Below are positions 24,463 to 33,856 of a DNA stretch of 64,000 bases, piece after piece; the first letter of the stretch is position 1; each line of letters opens with the position of its first letter. The position numbers and the translations under genes are program-made. The DNA is taken from NCBI RefSeq assembly GCF_046557615.1, contig NZ_JBKIII010000004.1:1-64000 (forward strand), written 5' to 3'. A model generated the notes under the pieces. That model was not told the origin of the DNA and made no database searches. It saw nothing but the letters and a program-made list of their open reading frames with translations. The DNA comes from Haloferax sp046557615. Lineage in GTDB: Archaea; Halobacteriota; Halobacteria; Halobacteriales; Haloferacaceae.

Positions 24463-25850
24463 CGGTCGCCTCCGTCGGTCGCCACTTTCTGCTGGCGTTC
24501 CGTCTCGGTCAGCCCACTGCCGACCGTGTAGACGCGGTGGCCGATGTCGCCGAGCGTGCCGCGCCCGTCGATGACGACGAGGTCGTCGAAGGCCGCCCAG
24601 TCGATGGTATCGAACTCTTCGTGCGGCGTGACGAGGACCATACCGTCGATATCGTGGGTCGCCAGCGAATCGAGCGCGACGGGGGTCGCACCGAAGGATG
24701 CGATAACCCCATCATCGAGCATCGGGTCCACTGCGAGGACGGTTGCACCAAGGTCGGAGAGCATCTCGATGACGCCTGCGGCGGGTGTGGCGCGGGTTTC
24801 TGCGACACCGGGTCGGTAGGTAACGCCGAGGACGGCAACCGTCGAACCGTCGATATCGCGGCCCATCTCACCGAGTTCGTCGGCGAGTTTCTGTGCCGTA
24901 AAGGCGGGCATGCTGTCGTTGACCTCGCGTGCGGTGAGAATCAACGGCGTCTCCGTCTCGACGCGACTCGTGACGAAGTATGGGTACCACGGGATACAGT
25001 GCCCGCCGACGCCGGGACCGGGTGCGTGGATGTTACAGAACGGTTGGGTGTTCGCGGCGTCGATTGCCTCGCGCACGTCGATTCCAAGGTCGTCGCGGAT
25101 ACGACCGAGTTCGTTCGCCAGCGCGATGTTCACGTCGCGGTAGAGGCCTTCGAACAGTTTCACCGACTCCGCGGTGGTCGCATCGCTCATCTCGATAACC
25201 TCGTTCGAGGTTATCTCGCCGTAGATGAGCGAGGCCACACGGGTGGACTCGGCATCGACGCCACCGACGATTTTCGGGTACGACTCGGTGATGTCTTCGA
25301 GTGCCTGCCCCGACGAGGTTCGCTCGGGACAGAAGGCGACACCGAACTCGTCACGCGAGAGGCCGCTCGCGGCTTCGATGTAGGGTGCAACGAGATCTTT
25401 GCTGGTTCCCGGCGGGACCGTACACTCGACGATGACCATATCGCCCGCCTTGATGCCCGTGGCGATGGTGTCGAGGACGGACTCGAATATCGAGAGGTCG
25501 GGCTCCTTGTCGTCCGACAGCGGCGTGGGCACGATAATGACGTGAATCGAGGCTCTGTCGGCGGCTTCTTCGCCGTCGGTCGTCGCGCGGAATGCACCAC
25601 GCTCGACCTGTTCGGCGACGAGTTCTGGGAGTCCCGGTTCCTTGGCGACGTGGCACTGCCCGTCGTTCAATTGTTGGACGACGTCTTCACTGATGTCCAT
25701 GCCGGTGACGTTGCCAGTCGCTTTGGCGTAGACTGCTGCGAGGGGGAGACCCATCTTTCCGAGGCCGTAGACTGCGACGGGGACGTCCCCGCGGCGGAGG
25801 GCCTGTTGCTGTTCGTCAGACGAGAGTGTAGTATTGTAGAGTCCTATCAT
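24459..25850 (-). CDS. wbpA: UDP-GlcNAc 6-dehydrogenase (WbpA/WecC-type)
   Basis: 463 residues. The N-terminal NAD domain has VAVYGLGKMGLPLAAVYA (GLGKMG 29-34). The central region shows PTPLSDDKEPDL and FCPERTSSGQALED. The catalytic block is GPGVGGHCIPWYPYF with Cys285, and Lys231 lies in the TTAESVKLFEG helix. It oxidises the C6 hydroxyl of a UDP-HexNAc to the uronic acid using two NAD. In the Wbp route this is the first committed step from UDP-GlcNAc. Four-base overlaps on both sides give tight stoichiometry with its operon partners. Confidence 0.9.
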   Translation of the reverse strand: MIGLYNTTLSSDEQQQALRRGDVPVAVYGLGKMGLPLAAVYAKATGNVTGMDISEDVVQQLNDGQCHVAKEPGLPELVAEQVERGAFRATTDGEEAADRASIHVIIVPTPLSDDKEPDLSIFESVLDTIATGIKAGDMVIVECTVPPGTSKDLVAPYIEAASGLSRDEFGVAFCPERTSSGQALEDITESYPKIVGGVDAESTRVASLIYGEITSNEVIEMSDATTAESVKLFEGLYRDVNIALANELGRIRDDLGIDVREAIDAANTQPFCNIHAPGPGVGGHCIPWYPYFVTSRVETETPLILTAREVNDSMPAFTAQKLADELGEMGRDIDGSTVAVLGVTYRPGVAETRATPAAGVIEMLSDLGATVLAVDPMLDDGVIASFGATPVALDSLATHDIDGMVLVTPHEEFDTIDWAAFDDLVVIDGRGTLGDIGHRVYTVGSGLTETERQQKVATDGGDR

Positions 25851-26830
25851 TGTGTCACCGGGTCGTGGGTCCCTCCTGCGGCGTGTTCTTCGATGCGTCG
25901 GGCCATCTCGATGGCTCGGAGGCCATCTTCGGCCGAGACCAACGGCGGTTCGCCCGTCATCGCACTCTCGATGAACGATTCGAGTTCGTACTTCAGGGGC
26001 TCGCCGGTCTCCAGCATCGGCTGTTCCATGACTACTTCGTGGCGATAGCGGATGTTTCCGTTGTCACGCAGGTAATCAGGTCTCGATTGGCGGAATATCT
26101 GGACCGACTGATTGAGATAATCGACGCGGATGAGTCGGTCTGTGGTCGTAATATCGAGGGTTCGCGTCTTCTGTTGGGTCATGCGACTCGCGGTCAGCGA
26201 GCCAATCATGCCGTTTTCGAAGGTCAACTGGGCCGTTGAGTACTGTTCGTCGGCGGCACTCGCGGCCGCGACGGATTGGACCTTGGAATCCACGAGCGAG
26301 AGGAGGATATCGATATCGTGAATCATGAGGTCCATCACGACGCCGTCGCCCATCTGCCGGTCGAGTGGCGGGCCGAGGCGATTCGCTGTGAAGGCGATGG
26401 GTTCGACTTCGTCCAGCAACTTGCTGAGCGCGCGAACTGCAGGGTTGAACCGCTCGATGTGGCCGACTTGGAGCGTCACTTCGCGTTCTTTGGCGAATTG
26501 CGCCAGTGCGCGGCCTTCGTCGAGGTCTTCGACGAACGGTTTCTCGACGAGGACGTGGACGCCTTTTTCGATGCACTTTCGCGCGATGTCGGCGTGGTAC
26601 GGCGTTGGAACGACGACACTGACGACATCGGCGTGGTCCAGCAGGTCGTCGATAGTGTACGCGTCGGTTCCGAAGTCTTCGGCGACCGATTTCGCGCGGG
26701 CGAGGTCGGCGTCTGCGACGCCGACGAGTTCGACATTGCGGAGTTCGGAGTAGACGCGGGCGTGGTTCGTTCCCATCGACCCGACGCCGATAACTCCGGC
26801 TTTGACGATTCGATTGGCGTCTCGGCTCAC
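25847..26830 (-). CDS. wbpB: Gfo/Idh/MocA oxidoreductase, UDP-GlcNAcA 3-dehydrogenase (WbpB-type)
   Basis: 327 residues. The Rossmann motif GVGSMG is at 15-20. EKPF at 96-99 carries the catalytic Lys, and the second domain has NRLGPPLDRQMGDGVVMDLM followed by HDIDILL with a conserved His-Asp. WbpB/WlbA oxidises C3 of UDP-GlcNAcA to the 3-keto sugar. The sequence is typical and full length. Its product would be handed to the aminotransferase encoded immediately upstream, whose stop overlaps this start by four bases. Other Gfo/Idh/MocA activities are excluded mainly by the operon context. Confidence 0.88.
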   Translation of the reverse strand: MSRDANRIVKAGVIGVGSMGTNHARVYSELRNVELVGVADADLARAKSVAEDFGTDAYTIDDLLDHADVVSVVVPTPYHADIARKCIEKGVHVLVEKPFVEDLDEGRALAQFAKEREVTLQVGHIERFNPAVRALSKLLDEVEPIAFTANRLGPPLDRQMGDGVVMDLMIHDIDILLSLVDSKVQSVAAASAADEQYSTAQLTFENGMIGSLTASRMTQQKTRTLDITTTDRLIRVDYLNQSVQIFRQSRPDYLRDNGNIRYRHEVVMEQPMLETGEPLKYELESFIESAMTGEPPLVSAEDGLRAIEMARRIEEHAAGGTHDPVTQ

Positions 26831-27933
26831 GTCACCACCTCCGCGTAGCGGGCGACGCTGCGGCCGATGCGCTTTACGTCGTCACCGTCGAGTCCGGGGT
26901 GAACCGGCAGCGACAGCACCCGCTTGGAAACTTCCTCTGCGACCGGCGCAGAGACGTTGAGGTGCTTGTACGGTTCTTGGTGGTGGACCGGTTTGGGGTA
27001 GTAGACGCCCGTGTCGATGTTCTGTGAATCGAGGTAGGATTTGAGTGCATCACGCTCGACCTGGTCGCACTGGACAGTGTACTGGTGGAAGACGTGTTCT
27101 GTCCCCTCGGGGACGTACGGCGTGGTGACCGGGGCGTCTTCGAGGAGTTCGGTGAGCAGTTTCGCGTTGGCCTGTCGAACTGTCGTGAAGACGGGCAGGC
27201 GCTTGAGTTGAGCGCGACCGATGGCGGCGGCGATACTCGTCATCCGGAAGTTGTGACCCACTTCGGAGTGTTCGTAGCCGGTGACACGACCGTGGTCGAT
27301 GAATCGAGCGGCGCGTTCGGCCACGTCGGGGTCGTTGGTGGTAATCATCCCACCTTCGCCCGTGGTCATGTTCTTCGTCGGGTAGAACGAGAAGCACGCG
27401 GCATCACCGAACGAACCGACGGGTTGGCCGTTGATAGTCGCCCCGTGGGCCTGTGCGGCGTCTTCGATGAGCGCGAAGTCGTACGTCTCTGCGAGTTCGA
27501 CGAACCGCCCCATGTCGGCTGGAAGGCCGTAGAGGTGGACGACGATGACGGCATCGACCTGTTCTCCGGCTTTGAGCCGCGCTTCGAGCGCGTCGGGGTC
27601 GAGGTTGTACGTCTGCGGGTCGATATCGACGAAATCGACTTCGGCACCCGTGAGGGCGACGGAGTTGGCCGTGGCGATGAACGTAAACGGTGTCGTCAGA
27701 ACGCGGTCGCCAGGTCCGATGCCGAGCGCGTGGAGTGCGGCGTGGAGAGCCGTCGTCCCGTTCGACGTTGCGACGCCGTAGTCGGCCTCGCAGTAGTCTG
27801 CAAACTCACGCTCGAAGCCCCGAACCTCGGGGCCGTCTGCGATAATTCCGCTTTCCATGACCGCCTTCACGCGCTCGAACTCTTCGTCTCCGAGCTGGGG
27901 GGCGGCGATTGAGATATGCTTGTCAGTCATCAT
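26827..27933 (-). CDS. wbpE: DegT/DnrJ/EryC1 sugar aminotransferase (WbpE-type)
   Basis: 368 residues. PLP-binding Lys187 lies in FYPTKNMTTGEGG, the cofactor-ring stacking block EDAAQAHGA is at 158-166, and ATSNGTTALHAALHALGIGP binds the phosphate. WbpE/WlbC transfers an amino group from glutamate to the 3-keto sugar, yielding UDP-GlcNAc3NA. Length and all landmarks match the family. It sits between the acetyltransferase and 3-dehydrogenase genes, overlapping both by four bases. A tandem ATG (MMTDKHISI) makes the exact first codon ambiguous by one. Confidence 0.9.
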   Translation of the reverse strand: MMTDKHISIAAPQLGDEEFERVKAVMESGIIADGPEVRGFEREFADYCEADYGVATSNGTTALHAALHALGIGPGDRVLTTPFTFIATANSVALTGAEVDFVDIDPQTYNLDPDALEARLKAGEQVDAVIVVHLYGLPADMGRFVELAETYDFALIEDAAQAHGATINGQPVGSFGDAACFSFYPTKNMTTGEGGMITTNDPDVAERAARFIDHGRVTGYEHSEVGHNFRMTSIAAAIGRAQLKRLPVFTTVRQANAKLLTELLEDAPVTTPYVPEGTEHVFHQYTVQCDQVERDALKSYLDSQNIDTGVYYPKPVHHQEPYKHLNVSAPVAEEVSKRVLSLPVHPGLDGDDVKRIGRSVARYAEVVT

Positions 27934-28505
27934 TTGCGAATCGTGTTCTCTCCTTGGAGGGGTGCAGGCAGTTCGCGGTACGTGGCTGGGGCACCCACTG
28001 CGAGCGTGTGTGGCGGCACATCCTCGATGACGACTGCTCCGGCGGCGACGAACGCGCCTTCGCCGATGGTGACACCGGGGAGGATGGTCGCGTTCGCGCC
28101 GATAGAGACGTTATCTTCGAGCGTCGGCCCGGTGAGTTCGTACTCCGAGCGAATCGGGTACATGTCGTTGGTCATCACGACGCCGGGGCCGACGAACACG
28201 TCGTTGCCGATGTGTGTATTCGTCGGGATGTAGACGTTCGTCTGGATGCTGACGTGTGAGCCGATGGTCGTGTTCCCATCGACGACCGATTGCGTCCCGA
28301 TGAGGACCTTGTCGCCGATGGTGGTGTGCTCGCGGACCAGCACGTTGTGGCCGGTGATGAAATCGTCACCAATCTCGACGTCGTGGTAGATAATCGAGCC
28401 TGCGCGAATCCGCGCGCGCTCGCCAATCGTTGGCTCGGAGCCGTCTCCGTAGCCGACTGTGACCCCCTCGTCGATGAGGGAACCAGTTTCGGATTCGGCG
28501 CTCAT
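27930..28505 (-). CDS. wbpD: Left-handed beta-helix N-acetyltransferase (WbpD-type)
   Basis: 191 residues made of hexapeptide repeats (GERARIRAGSIIYHDVEIGD, TTIGDKVLIGTQSVVDGNTT), interrupted by the usual protruding loop (TNDMYPIRSEYEL). The active-site His lies in FITGHNVLVREHT. WbpD/WlbB acetylates the 3-amino group of UDP-GlcNAc3NA using acetyl-CoA. First gene of the operon; the upstream 240 bases contain its promoter and no other gene. With the next four genes it completes the WbpA-B-E-D-I set. Short tail, no membrane segment. Confidence 0.87.
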   Translation of the reverse strand: MSAESETGSLIDEGVTVGYGDGSEPTIGERARIRAGSIIYHDVEIGDDFITGHNVLVREHTTIGDKVLIGTQSVVDGNTTIGSHVSIQTNVYIPTNTHIGNDVFVGPGVVMTNDMYPIRSEYELTGPTLEDNVSIGANATILPGVTIGEGAFVAAGAVVIEDVPPHTLAVGAPATYRELPAPLQGENTIRK

Positions 28506-28744
28506 CGTACTCCTCCGGCGTGTTCGCGGCGATTCGACGGCCGAGCATCCTCGGCGGAGTGCCGAGTCGAGGGTAAAATCATTGGTGTCATTTTCATTTC
28601 GGCGGGGGCGTGCCTGCCTCAGCGAAATTCAGTCTCGGTAACGGCTTTGTTATGGAGTGATTGCTACCCGTGAAACAGCGTTACCGACCTCTTTTTCGAC
28701 ACAAAGCATTCATTTACACCCGTTCGCTCGATTGGCCGACCGGG

Positions 28745-29332
28745 TTACCGGGATGCACTTCGACGAATCTCTGTCAAGGAACGCTTCAAAAGCTCGACTC
28801 CGGGCTTTCCGTCTGCAATCCAGAGGACGAATGCACTGCCGACGAGGACGAGTTCGAACAGCAGGTAGGCGAGCGCTTCCGGCCGTCGGAGGTAGAAGAT
28901 GAACCGGCTCAGGTAGTACCACACCTGTCCGAAGAAGCCGTTTGTCGCGGTTTCGCCGCTGTGTGACAGTGGCCACAGGAACGAATCTAACGCGCCGTAG
29001 TTCCCGAAGAAGAACCCGCTGTAGAACAGGTCTGCGGGAATGTGTGAGAGATAGCCGAGTGCGAACGCGACACCAACAGTCGTGACTCCGTAGCGTCTGG
29101 AGACGAGGACGACGAGGAGTGCCAGCGGAATCGAGACGAAAACCGAGTGAGCAACCGAAATTCCGCCGGGGAAGATATTGAACGACCACGCGAGGGGCTT
29201 GTCGATAAGGTCGGGGAATTGCGTCCCGAAGGCCACCGCAAGAACGGCAAAGCCATCGAGTGGTCTATTCGCCGCTCGCGCCCACATCGAGACGGCGATG
29301 TAGCCGACTGCGAGGTGTTCCCACGGCCACAT
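28745..29332 (-). CDS. YdjM-like membrane-bound metal-dependent hydrolase
   Basis: 195 residues with four or five membrane helices. HLAVGYIAVSM, GTQFPDLIDKPL and LGYLSHIPADLF carry the His/Asp residues of the YdjM (DUF457) family, whose members are predicted integral membrane phosphohydrolases. The sequence ends with a basic tail (KRSLTEIRRSASR). It lies between the sugar operon and a divergent glycosyltransferase, with its own promoter. In polysaccharide loci such proteins might act on lipid-phosphate intermediates, but no substrate is established. Confidence 0.75.
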   Translation of the reverse strand: MWPWEHLAVGYIAVSMWARAANRPLDGFAVLAVAFGTQFPDLIDKPLAWSFNIFPGGISVAHSVFVSIPLALLVVLVSRRYGVTTVGVAFALGYLSHIPADLFYSGFFFGNYGALDSFLWPLSHSGETATNGFFGQVWYYLSRFIFYLRRPEALAYLLFELVLVGSAFVLWIADGKPGVELLKRSLTEIRRSASR

Positions 29333-29634
29333 TAGCGAGGCTCCACGCGTGAACTTGCATGTATTCTGTGCGGGTCGGCAGCCGCGGTGGAGGATGGTAC
29401 CATTTCTATATTCAAGAGGACGCCGAGTATCGTGCCACTTTCGCCGAAATCGGTCACTCGGACTAGTGCGAGTTTCGGATCGTCTTTGCTGGACACCTGA
29501 GGGGCGTTCGTCGTTTTGTTATGGTGGGTGTAATCACCAGGCTGGTGTCTCCCAACTGGCGAGATTCGTCCGGGCTCGCATGGGTAGACGCTGAATAACT
29601 ACTCTTGCAGGCGTCCTCATCTCGGACAGAACTT
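29333..29634. other. Divergent intergenic region
   Basis: About 300 bases between the YdjM-like gene and the DUF354 glycosyltransferase gene. No supported frame. It is somewhat AT-rich around 29510-29560 and presumably carries both promoters. Confidence 0.35.
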
Positions 29635-30714
29635 ATGCGATACGTGTTCTTCACAAACACTCCCGCGCACGTCCACCTCTACAAGTACGCAGTGCGCGAG
29701 TTGCAACGGCAGGGTCACGACGTTCTCATCCTTGGACGCGACTACGGTTGTACCAAGGACTTGTTGGAGTACTACGACCTCCCGCACGTCATCTACGGCA
29801 AGTGCGAGACGACGAAGAATTCGCTGTTCAAGGAACTCCCGTTCCACTACTGGAACATCTTCCGTGAGGTTCGAAAGTTCAAGCCGGACCTCATCTTCGG
29901 CATGGGTGGCTACTCGGCACACGCCGGAGCAATCTCGCGGACGCCGACCGTCCTCGTCCTCGACTCCGAGCCAACGTCCATCGACCACATCGTCTCTCGC
30001 CCATTCGCGAAGGCCATTCTCACCCCGCACACCTTCGGCAAGGAACTTGCAAAGAACCACTACCAGTTCCGCGGATTCAAAGAGACCGCCTATCTCCACC
30101 CCGACGTGTTCGAACCCTCTGTCGATATCCGAGAAGAACTCGGGTTAGAACCCGACGAGAAGTTCGCTGTCGTCCGTTTCAACGCCTTTGGCTCGCACCA
30201 CGACGTAGGGCACAAGGGGTTCACCCCCGAACGCCGCCGCAAACTCATCGAGACGCTGAGCGAGTACGCAACCGTGTTCGTCCTCGACGAGAGCGAAGAA
30301 CGCCGCGACGGCGACCTCGACACCCGGCCCTTCGATTTCCACCCGGCGCTCATTCACGACGTACTCTCGGAAGCGAGCCTCCTCGTCGCCGACACGCAGA
30401 CGATGGTGACCGAAGCGGCCTTACTCGGCACGCCCGCGATTCGGTCGAACTCCTTCGTCGGCGAAGACGACATGGGGAACTTCAAAGCACTCGAACGCGA
30501 GGGACTCATCTACAACGTTCGGGAGTTCGACGAGGTTATCAAGCTCTCCGAGGAGATTCTCGCCGACGACGAATCGAAGGCTCGCTGGGCCGACAAACGC
30601 GATGCGTTCCTCGCGGACAAGGTCAACCTCACCGACGTAATCGTTCAAGTGGCGCTCAACTACGGAACCGTCGAACGGGTGCCGTCGCTGTCGAAACACA
30701 CCGTCACGACGTAG
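29635..30714 (+). CDS. DUF354-family glycosyltransferase
   Basis: 359 residues from ATG 29635 (MRYVFFTNTPAHVHLYKYAV). The N-terminal Rossmann half opens with TPAHVHLYKYAVRELQRQGH. The middle has LIFGMGGYSAHAGAISRTPT, and the C-terminal donor domain has SLLVADTQTMVTEAALLGTP, AIRSNSFVGEDDMGNF and LIYNVREF. This is the GT-B-like pattern of DUF354 proteins found in archaeal glycan clusters. No catalytic demonstration is known to me for close relatives. Monocistronic, facing the Asn-synthetase-like gene. Confidence 0.85.
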   Translation: MRYVFFTNTPAHVHLYKYAVRELQRQGHDVLILGRDYGCTKDLLEYYDLPHVIYGKCETTKNSLFKELPFHYWNIFREVRKFKPDLIFGMGGYSAHAGAISRTPTVLVLDSEPTSIDHIVSRPFAKAILTPHTFGKELAKNHYQFRGFKETAYLHPDVFEPSVDIREELGLEPDEKFAVVRFNAFGSHHDVGHKGFTPERRRKLIETLSEYATVFVLDESEERRDGDLDTRPFDFHPALIHDVLSEASLLVADTQTMVTEAALLGTPAIRSNSFVGEDDMGNFKALEREGLIYNVREFDEVIKLSEEILADDESKARWADKRDAFLADKVNLTDVIVQVALNYGTVERVPSLSKHTVTT

Positions 30715-30778
30715 TCGAACCGTCCGACGTAGCCAGTCGCTCTCGGACGAGAATTTTTCTGCAAAAATCAGCATCAGT

Positions 30779-32614
30779 TCAGCGAGCGTTAGCGGTTTCT
30801 GTCGTCACGGCTGCTGGTTCAGTTCGGTTCGTTCGGTGGTCGATGTATCGCTGTATCCACAACTCACTCGTGATGACGCCGGAGAGCGCATTCATGGACG
30901 ACCCGTCGCCCGTGAGGTGATTCCACTGTAATCGCCGAATTGCGTCCGCGTCGAAGTACGGCCGTTCGCAGGCCGAGTCGAGCAGGGAATCAACGAACTC
31001 GGTGAATGCCTCGTTTTCGCGGTACCACTTGGAGAGCATCGAGCATCCATCGTCCGACTGTGAGTCGTCGGCGACACCGCCCGTCATACGATTTCGAAGG
31101 CTTTTGAGCGAACTGCCGATGGCGGTTCCGGTGGCGTGTTGCCACAGTGGCCGCGAGGGTGCGACGTTCGTCTGTTCGTCGGGGACCGCCGCCAGTCGTT
31201 CGTCGAGTCGGCGCATCAGCTCGAGTTTGGGGACTGACGTTCCCGCCGGGACCGCCCCGTTGGTGAACGGGAGCGTTCGAACACGGTGTTCCAGTGGGAG
31301 TTTCGCGACTGCCGTTAGGAACGCCGTGTTGCTGAATGGGATTCGCGTCCCGGCCTGGCTCTCGACGAGCGGCGTATGTGCGAACGCAGACCTGGAGACG
31401 GAGTTCCGGTAATAGCTGTCCATCGTCCCGTTGTAGAACCCCGATTTGTTGCTCGCTTGGACTGCTTCGCGGAACGACGTCATCGGGTCGAACGGGGTGT
31501 TCAAGAGTCGGCGAACAGTGTCCACATCGACCCGGTGGCCAGCACGGTAGAGCGCCTCTTCGGGCGACTTGCTCTGGGTAAGTGCTAACCGGGTAATTCC
31601 GTCTCCCAACGCGCTGTCTTGTCTATTCCCGTCGATGAATACGTCAGGAGTACTCGGGGTGTTGAACACGGCAGAAGGCGCGAGAAGTGTCGCCAGTTCG
31701 GCCATCCCGCTCGTGAGTTGGACGGATTTCTCGACGGAATCGACAAACTGCTCGGGGTCGATTGGTATCTGTCTCGTGTCGATACCGAGTTCGTCGACAA
31801 CCGCTGGGGCGAGGTTGGGATGCCCTCCCGAAGCAGACGATGAAGTGTACGCACTCATGCTTCCGTGACGGCTGAACTCCGCGGCCAACAATCGGTCATC
31901 GAGTTCTCCCGAGAGCCACATTCCGACGCTTTCGCCCACCGTCGATGCGGTGGCCGCAACCGACGCACGATAGGCATCTGCGAGGTCGGATAGATACGAC
32001 TCGCCTCGACTCTGCGTGAACGGATGTTCCCAGTAGCGACTTCGTTCGTAGCCGGACGTGCGGTCGTATTCGAGTACCGTCCCTGCCGGGAGATACTTCA
32101 CCTCCCTTGCCAGTGTTTTGTCTCCCCACACGTGACCGGTCATAACGAGGTCACTTATCGCTCGCTCGTCGACGTGTGGGTCGTCGAGGAGGGTGGTCAG
32201 CGCACCGACTTCGGTTCCGAACGCGAAGGGGTCTCCGTCAGTGTAATATAAATGCCGCGTCCCCAGCTTGTCGCTGGCGAGGACAATACGCTCGGCCTCA
32301 CTGTCGATGGCGGCGATGAGAAACGAGCCATCCAATTCGGGCAGCAACGAGTGTGGATCGTCCAGCAGTTGGTTGAACAACGTACCACGGCTCAGTTCGC
32401 CCTCGTTCGTCACCACCCCGTAGAGAACACCCATTCGCCATCTGTCTCGCCACGTCGTGCAGCCTTCGGGGTCTTTCGGGCCGTGGTGATACGCAGTCAG
32501 TCCGAATCCGGCGACGTGGTCCGCATCGCGCTCGTACCACTGTTCTTGATGGATTTCGGAGGCGCTCTTTTCGAGTGCCGTGTCGGTGAGGTGTCCGCCA
32601 ACGAAGCCAGTCAT
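30779..32614 (-). CDS. Asparagine-synthetase-like protein with altered active sites
   Basis: 611 residues from ATG 32614. The N-terminal half has the class-II glutaminase fold (LDGSFLIAAIDSEAERIVLA, KLGTRHLYYTDGDPFAFGTE), but the residue after Met is Thr (MTGFVGGHL) where the catalytic Cys should be. The C-terminal half carries the AsnB synthetase fold, but the pyrophosphate loop SGGLDS reads SGELDD (MWLSGELDDRLLAAE). Both activities are therefore doubtful as AsnB. Relatives in O-antigen loci amidate uronic acids (WbpS in Pseudomonas), which would suit the local pathway. This copy may use free ammonia or act as a non-catalytic scaffold. Confidence 0.8.
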   Translation of the reverse strand: MTGFVGGHLTDTALEKSASEIHQEQWYERDADHVAGFGLTAYHHGPKDPEGCTTWRDRWRMGVLYGVVTNEGELSRGTLFNQLLDDPHSLLPELDGSFLIAAIDSEAERIVLASDKLGTRHLYYTDGDPFAFGTEVGALTTLLDDPHVDERAISDLVMTGHVWGDKTLAREVKYLPAGTVLEYDRTSGYERSRYWEHPFTQSRGESYLSDLADAYRASVAATASTVGESVGMWLSGELDDRLLAAEFSRHGSMSAYTSSSASGGHPNLAPAVVDELGIDTRQIPIDPEQFVDSVEKSVQLTSGMAELATLLAPSAVFNTPSTPDVFIDGNRQDSALGDGITRLALTQSKSPEEALYRAGHRVDVDTVRRLLNTPFDPMTSFREAVQASNKSGFYNGTMDSYYRNSVSRSAFAHTPLVESQAGTRIPFSNTAFLTAVAKLPLEHRVRTLPFTNGAVPAGTSVPKLELMRRLDERLAAVPDEQTNVAPSRPLWQHATGTAIGSSLKSLRNRMTGGVADDSQSDDGCSMLSKWYRENEAFTEFVDSLLDSACERPYFDADAIRRLQWNHLTGDGSSMNALSGVITSELWIQRYIDHRTNRTEPAAVTTETANAR

Positions 32615-32815
32615 CAGCGCCTCCCAACCCAAACCGAGGGAGCAGTCTCACACCAGTCATAACTATTGAATATCATTTACAAATGACAATATTTCTCTAC
32701 TACACATTGTTATCCAGTACCTATCGGGTATTCTAGACGCCGCGGGAGAACGAGAGAGGGAGATTGATTTGTCGTCTACGCTGAGAAGAGGATCAATCTA
32801 CGCTGTTTACCGGAC

Positions 32816-33856
32816 TTACGATGCCGAAACGACGGGTTTGATCTCACGACCCGTCTCGTGATAGTCGTTTTCTGTGACGACATCGACGGTCTCTAGCGGG
32901 AACTCGGAGGGCTCTCGAACCTCCATGACGAACCCACGACAGAACCCAATCCACGAGATACCGTTCCGAACCCACCGTTCTGTTGCAAACGATGGGCCTT
33001 CCCAGAGTGCGTCGGCGACGAACAGGCTCACAGCCATCGCGACCCACCCGACGAACATCACTGGACTCACGACGAGTGTCGCCACCCCGAGCGAAAACAA
33101 CAGCAAGAACAGGACGAACATGAGATTCCGAATCAACAGGAGCTTCAGAATCTGTGGCGAGGACAGCGATTGGCGGACCACCTGCCCGAGTCCGTACATG
33201 TAGCCGTTGCTCCAACGGCGCTTCAACTGCGAAATCTCGTAGGGGCGAGCGTGTGTGGCCGAGACGGTAGGTAGCCGAAGCAAGTCATACCCGGCGGCCC
33301 GCAACTGAAACCCAAGGATGATGTCTTCGTACCCCTTCAAGAATGGGTCGAACGTAGCGACTTCATCGAGGGCCGCTGCATCGTACAGCATCACCCCGTG
33401 GATCGCGTTGACAGATTTCTGCTCGTCGGATTCTGTTTCGTTCAGGTATCCATCGATACCTGAAACACTGTCGTCCTCTTCGATGATACGCTGTGCTTCT
33501 TGTATCCACCCGGTGGCAACCTCCATGTCGGCATCGACGAAGAGAATCAAGTCACCACTGGCTGCTTTCCAGCCGACATAGCGACCAGCGCCAGGTGTCG
33601 TCAGGTCGTCTTCCGTAATCTGGAGAACTGTAATTGGATACTGTTGGGCGCGTTCGACAGTTGCATCCTCGGAGTTCGAATCGACGAGGATAACTTCGAA
33701 CGAGGGGCCGTCACGAAACGCTTCGAACACTGATTCGAGGCACGTTTCGATGTTCTCTTCTTCGTTAAGCGCCGGAATGACGACAGAGATTTTGGGGCTC
33801 TCTGTCGAATTGTCCGGGCTACTCCAACCGTTTGGGGAAAACGACACTTCACTCAT
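32816..33856 (-). CDS. Membrane-anchored family 2 glycosyltransferase
   Basis: 346 residues. GT2 core: ISVVIPALNEEENIETCLES, EVILVDSNSEDATVERA, LILFVDADMEVATGW (DAD metal site) and GYEDIILGFQLRAAGYD. It is followed by RWSNGYMYGLGQVVRQSL and two membrane helices (about 240-290). Such proteins use a nucleotide- or dolichol-activated sugar at the cytoplasmic face. The start overlaps the upstream DUF1616 gene by four bases, so it is the last gene of a three-gene operon with two polytopic proteins. Confidence 0.88.
   Translation of the reverse strand: MSEVSFSPNGWSSPDNSTESPKISVVIPALNEEENIETCLESVFEAFRDGPSFEVILVDSNSEDATVERAQQYPITVLQITEDDLTTPGAGRYVGWKAASGDLILFVDADMEVATGWIQEAQRIIEEDDSVSGIDGYLNETESDEQKSVNAIHGVMLYDAAALDEVATFDPFLKGYEDIILGFQLRAAGYDLLRLPTVSATHARPYEISQLKRRWSNGYMYGLGQVVRQSLSSPQILKLLLIRNLMFVLFLLLFSLGVATLVVSPVMFVGWVAMAVSLFVADALWEGPSFATERWVRNGISWIGFCRGFVMEVREPSEFPLETVDVVTENDYHETGREIKPVVSAS

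Noticed and set aside
24426..26048. 540-residue plus-strand frame opposite the sugar dehydrogenase and 3-dehydrogenase genes
   Set aside because: Shadow frame of high-GC coding DNA; both minus-strand genes have full family motifs.
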